Source: Elusimicrobiota bacterium
Lineage (GTDB): Bacteria; Omnitrophota; Gorgyraeia; Zapsychrales; Fredricksoniimonadaceae
DNA: 9,348 nt
Assembly (NCBI GenBank): GCA_012514595.1
Contig: JAAYZZ010000138.1
Coordinates: 1 to 9,348 of the forward strand
Direction of reading: 5' to 3'
Shown: positions 6,456-9,348 of the stretch, in pieces
Layout of the letters: each line of letters opens with the position of its first letter
How positions within the stretch are numbered: the first letter of the stretch is position 1
Notes under the pieces: generated by a model
Database searches by the model: none
Seen by the model: the letters and a program-made list of their open reading frames with translations, nothing else
Told to the model about the DNA's origin: nothing
Made by a program: the position numbers and the translations under genes

Positions 6456-6493
6456 ATAAAAAAGGACGCATCCCGATGAAGGCATGCGTCCTT
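6456..6493 (-). terminator. Intrinsic terminator or attenuator between ilvC and leuA
   Basis: A perfect 10-bp inverted repeat (6462-6471 with 6484-6493, arms AAGGACGCAT and ATGCGTCCTT) with a 12-base loop. In the leftward transcript it is followed directly by TTTTTATTT. It begins 27 bases past the ilvC stop and the U-tract ends about 19 bases before the leuA ATG, abutting the leuA ribosome-binding site. It should reduce leuA expression relative to ilvC and could be a control point. I saw no leader peptide or T-box between the genes. Confidence 0.8.
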
Positions 6494-6520
6494 CTTTTGA
6501 CTTCCATTAGCACGCCTTGA

Positions 6521-7513
6521 TCATTTCTTGATCCAGCTCATCATGGAACGTAGTCGCTGCCCCACCTCTTCGATGCGGTGCTTGTCGCCCGCCTCGCGCA
6601 TCTTGACAAAATTGGCGCGTCCGGTCTTGTTCTCCTTCATCCATTCCCTGGCGAACTTGCCTTTCTGGATCTCGGCGAGGATCTTCTTCATCTCCTTGCG
6701 TGTGCGATCGGTCACGACACGCGGCCCGCGGGTATAATCCCCGTACTCGGCCGTATCCGAGACGCGACGACGCATCCCGGAGATCCCCTCCTCGTAAATG
6801 ATATCCACGATGAGCTTGAGCTCATGAAGACACTCGAAATACGCCATCTCGGGCGCATACCCGGCCTCGACCAGGGTGTCGAACCCCGCGCGGATCAGCT
6901 CGCTCGTTCCGCCGCACAGGACCGCCTGTTCTCCAAAGAGATCGGTCTCGGTCTCCTCCTTGAAAGTCGTCTCAAAAACACCGGCCCGTGTCCCGCCCAC
7001 ACCCTTGGCATAGGCCAATGCCCACTTCAAGGCATTCCCGGAGGCGTCCTGGTGAATAGCGACCAGACACGGCACGCCCTTCCCCTCCTCATACTGACGG
7101 CGGACAAAGGATCCCGGCCCCTTGGGCGCGATCATCCACACATCCACATCCGCCGGCGGTTTGATCTTCCCGAAATGGATATTGAACCCGTGGGAGAAAA
7201 CCAGGGCCTTTCCCTTTTTCATATACCGACGGAGTTCCTTCTTGTAGATGTCGGCCTGCAGATGGTCCTGGGTCAGAATGACGATGACATCGGCCTTGGC
7301 CGCGGCCTTGCTGGCCGGCATGGGCTGAAATCCGTCCTCGATCGCCTTCTTGTAATTGGCTCCGCCCTCGCGCTGGCCGATGATGACATTGAGCCCGCTA
7401 TCCCTGAGGTTCAGGGCCTGCCCCCGCCCCTGGATCCCGTATCCGATAATGGCAATGGTCTTGTCCTTGAGAACGTTCAGGTCCGCATCCTTGTCGTAAT
7501 AGATCTTAGCCAT
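6521..7513 (-). CDS. ilvC: Ketol-acid reductoisomerase (class I)
   Basis: Isomerises and reduces 2-acetolactate (and 2-aceto-2-hydroxybutyrate) to dihydroxy acids, the second common step to valine, leucine and isoleucine. It has 330 residues, the short class I form. The Rossmann motif is GYGIQGRGQA (24-33). The catalytic-region His is H108 in SHGFN. Metal ligands are Asp191 and Glu195 (ETDLFGEQ), with Glu227 and Glu231 in the second set. Ser252 lies in the VSDTAEYGD segment near the active site. The cofactor loop IGQREGGANY (45-54) lacks the Ser residues that commonly hold the NADPH 2'-phosphate. The ATG follows AAGGA at 8 bases. It lies 18 bp after pfkA, implying co-transcription, and a hairpin separates it from leuA. 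Acetolactate synthase (ilvBN) is not in view and may lie elsewhere. Confidence 0.97.
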   Translation of the reverse strand: MAKIYYDKDADLNVLKDKTIAIIGYGIQGRGQALNLRDSGLNVIIGQREGGANYKKAIEDGFQPMPASKAAAKADVIVILTQDHLQADIYKKELRRYMKKGKALVFSHGFNIHFGKIKPPADVDVWMIAPKGPGSFVRRQYEEGKGVPCLVAIHQDASGNALKWALAYAKGVGGTRAGVFETTFKEETETDLFGEQAVLCGGTSELIRAGFDTLVEAGYAPEMAYFECLHELKLIVDIIYEEGISGMRRRVSDTAEYGDYTRGPRVVTDRTRKEMKKILAEIQKGKFAREWMKENKTGRANFVKMREAGDKHRIEEVGQRLRSMMSWIKK

Positions 7514-7531
7514 CGACGATCCTTTCTTCTG

Positions 7532-8509
7532 TTACCGCAACATGCTTATCAGTCGGTAATACTCTTTGAACTTATCGAATGATCTTTTTCTCGCCTCGGC
7601 CAGGGGGATGATGTTGATCTGGTCCTGGATCACCCCGATCGCCTTGCCGTAGTTCCCCTTTAAAAGCTCCTCGACCGCCGCCACCCCGAATCTCGTCGAG
7701 AGGACCCGGTCCATCCCGCAGGGATTCCCGCCCCGCTGCACATGGCCGAGGACCACCGAGCGGGTCTCGAGCCCTGTCATGTTCGTAATGGTATCCGCAA
7801 GGGCATTGGCCTTCACGACCCCTTCGGAGACGACGATGATCCAGCTGACCTTTCCCCTTTTGGCTCCTTTGATCATCCGGTCGCACATAGCCTTGTAATC
7901 AGGCTTGAACTCCGGAACCACCACATCTTCAGCGCCCGAGCCGAGCGCGACTTCCATCGCGATATATCCGGAACGGTTCCCCATGACCTCGACGATGAAG
8001 ATCCGCTCCATGCTGTGGGCCGTGTCCCGGATCTTGTCGATGGCATCCAGCGCGGTGTTGATCGCCGTATTGCACCCGATCGTCTGGTCGGTCCCGTGAA
8101 GATCATTGTCGATCGTCCCCGGAAGACCGATCGTAGGCACCCCCCACTTGTGATAAAGTTCGCTGGCCCCCAGATAGGACCCGTCCCCACCGATCACGAC
8201 AAGCGCATCGATCTTGTGACGCTTGAGGGTCGCAACCGCCTTCTTCTGGCCTTTCTCAGAACGGAACTCCGGAGAACGCGCGGTCTTCAAAATAGTACCG
8301 CCCCTCCCGATGATCCCCGAGACCGAACGCGGCCCCATATCCACGAGATCGTTGTCAATGAGCCCCTGGTATCCGCGCATGATGCCTTCGACCTTGAGAC
8401 CATAGCTCAAGGCACTGCGCACGACCCCCCGGACAGCCGCATTCATCCCCGGCCCGTCTCCGCCGGATGTCAGAACGCCGATCTTCTTGATCTTGCTCTT
8501 TTGCGCCAT
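7532..8509 (-). CDS. pfkA: ATP-dependent 6-phosphofructokinase
   Basis: Phosphorylates fructose 6-phosphate to fructose 1,6-bisphosphate, the substrate of the Fba in this window. It has 325 residues, standard for the short bacterial form. TSGGDGPGMNAA (14-25) is the nucleotide-binding loop. GGDGS (107-111) carries Gly rather than the Asp typical of pyrophosphate-dependent enzymes, indicating ATP use. GTIDNDLHGTD (131-141) contains catalytic Asp134. HVQRGGNP (256-263) is the substrate motif. At 176-182 the usual MGRxxGY reads MGNRSGY, so the Arg is displaced by one position. I chose the ATG at 8507-8509, close to the conserved domain. It has a poor Shine-Dalgarno, and a TTG at 8560 would add 17 residues of low conservation. 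ilvC follows after 18 bp. The 72-bp gap to ahcY shows no convincing promoter. Confidence 0.94.
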   Translation of the reverse strand: MAQKSKIKKIGVLTSGGDGPGMNAAVRGVVRSALSYGLKVEGIMRGYQGLIDNDLVDMGPRSVSGIIGRGGTILKTARSPEFRSEKGQKKAVATLKRHKIDALVVIGGDGSYLGASELYHKWGVPTIGLPGTIDNDLHGTDQTIGCNTAINTALDAIDKIRDTAHSMERIFIVEVMGNRSGYIAMEVALGSGAEDVVVPEFKPDYKAMCDRMIKGAKRGKVSWIIVVSEGVVKANALADTITNMTGLETRSVVLGHVQRGGNPCGMDRVLSTRFGVAAVEELLKGNYGKAIGVIQDQINIIPLAEARKRSFDKFKEYYRLISMLR

Positions 8510-8581
8510 GGAATAACTGCTGTCGATGGCAGGCAACAGAAGGATCCCGCTGCCGGCCAACGGCTGCCTGACATCTTTCCT

Positions 8582-9348
8582 TTAATAACGATAATGTTCC
8601 GCCTTGTACGGCCCCTCCGCTGGTACGCCGATATACCTGGCCTGCTTCGCCGAGAGTCGGGTAAGTTTAGCACCAACATTCTCCAGATGCAAGCGCGCGA
8701 CCTCCTCATCCAGGTGCTTGGGCAGACGATAGACACCGACCGCATACTTCTTTTGCCAAAGCTCCAGTTGGGCGAGCGTCTGATTTGTGAAGGAGTTGGA
8801 CATCACAAAAGAAGGGTGCCCCGTGGCGCAGCCCAAATTCACAAGTCTCCCCTCGGCCAGAAGGATGATGCAGTGACCATCCGGGAAGATGTACTTGTCG
8901 ACCTGGGGCTTGATATTGACCCGCTTGATCCCCGGATATTTCTCGAGCTTCGCCACCTCGATCTCGTTATCAAAGTGCCCGATATTGCAGACAATGGCGC
9001 TATCCTTCATCCTGGCCATGTGCTTGATCGTGATGATATCGACATTCCCCGTCGTGGTCACATAAAGATTGGCCTCAGGGAGCGCATCCTCCACGGTCTT
9101 GACCTCGAAACCCTCCATCGCGGCCTGCAGCGCGCAGATGGGGTCAATCTCGGTCACGATGACCCGCGCTCCATAGTAACGCAGCGAATGGGCGCAACCT
9201 TTTCCCACATCCCCGTAACCACAGACAACAGCCACCTTCCCAGCGAGCATAATGTCGGTCGCCCGCTTGATCCCGTCCGCGAGGGACTCCCGGCAGCCGT
9301 AGAGATTGTCGAACTTGGACTTGGTCACCGAGTCGTTGACGTTGAAGG
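8582..9348 (-). CDS. ahcY: Adenosylhomocysteinase, N-terminus cut by window edge
   Basis: NAD-containing cytoplasmic enzyme that reversibly hydrolyses S-adenosylhomocysteine to homocysteine and adenosine, clearing the product inhibitor of SAM-dependent methyltransferases. About 254 C-terminal residues are present; the full enzyme has over 400. Visible are FNVNDSVTKSKFDN at the edge (the substrate/NAD region, with the family's Lys and Asp), the NAD-binding GYGDVGKG, GHFDNEI, HPSFVMSNSFTNQ, and the C-terminal KAEHYRY. That C-terminal Lys and Tyr normally reach into the NAD site of the neighbouring subunit. The stop is TAA at 8582-8584. The gene is probably upstream in the same unit as pfkA, though the link is not proven. 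The start and any SAH-responsive leader lie outside the window. Confidence 0.96.
   Translation of the reverse strand, partial: FNVNDSVTKSKFDNLYGCRESLADGIKRATDIMLAGKVAVVCGYGDVGKGCAHSLRYYGARVIVTEIDPICALQAAMEGFEVKTVEDALPEANLYVTTTGNVDIITIKHMARMKDSAIVCNIGHFDNEIEVAKLEKYPGIKRVNIKPQVDKYIFPDGHCIILLAEGRLVNLGCATGHPSFVMSNSFTNQTLAQLELWQKKYAVGVYRLPKHLDEEVARLHLENVGAKLTRLSAKQARYIGVPAEGPYKAEHYRY

Noticed and set aside
4784..6520. Plus-strand open frame of 578 codons opposite leuA
   Set aside because: It is the antisense shadow of leuA and the leuA-aroE gap. leuA matches its family along its whole length, and the shadow is Asp/Leu/Arg/Gly-rich with no recognisable domain, as expected opposite a GC-rich gene.
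8510..8581. Possible promoter (TTGCCT and TATTCC) before pfkA
   Set aside because: The spacing is only 15 bases and the -10-like box touches the pfkA ATG, so a transcript from it would lack the start codon.
1..9348. tRNA, rRNA, CRISPR array, insertion sequence or toxin-antitoxin pair
   Set aside because: I looked on both strands for cloverleaf-like gaps, regularly spaced repeats, transposase motifs and toxin-like small gene pairs and saw none. The only small gene pair is the Cys-rich and basic pair, which lacks any toxin motif I recognise.

Overview
All genes in this window read leftward, on the minus strand. It is a compact, GC-rich stretch of ordinary bacterial chromosome with short or negative spacing between genes. 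I see no tRNA, rRNA, CRISPR array, insertion sequence or phage gene. The gene set is bacterial: class II aldolase, ATP-type PFK, DprA and a prepilin peptidase. The mixed order of housekeeping genes, an enlarged prepilin peptidase and a small Cys-rich DUF6485-like protein suggest an uncultured lineage, possibly Omnitrophota-like. That placement is a guess from memory, not something the sequence proves.

Layout in transcription order, from high to low coordinates. ahcY enters truncated at the right edge. It is followed by pfkA and ilvC, 18 bp apart. A hairpin with a U-rich tail (about 6456-6493) separates ilvC from leuA and leaves leuA almost no room for its own promoter. leuA is followed by a 77-bp spacer filled with an inverted repeat, then aroE, then pilD, which overlaps aroE by 16 bp at the chosen start. 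fba has a candidate sigma70-type promoter in front (2690-2718) and a clear intrinsic terminator behind (1556-1601). Another good promoter (1498-1526) then drives a tightly coupled four-gene unit: a 64-residue Cys-rich protein, a 59-residue basic protein with an RGRP core, aroK and dprA. The last gene runs off the left edge.

Functionally the window holds central metabolism (pfkA, fba), branched-chain amino acid synthesis (ilvC, leuA), two shikimate-pathway steps (aroE and, separately, aroK), the methyl-cycle enzyme ahcY, and two genes tied to type IV pili or natural transformation (pilD, dprA). I found no clearly new defence or mobile system. The best candidates for something undescribed are the 59-residue basic protein and its Cys-rich partner ahead of aroK-dprA, the regulatory hairpins around leuA, the inserted region in PilD, and departures from consensus in the cofactor or active-site motifs of AroE, IlvC, AroK and PFK.
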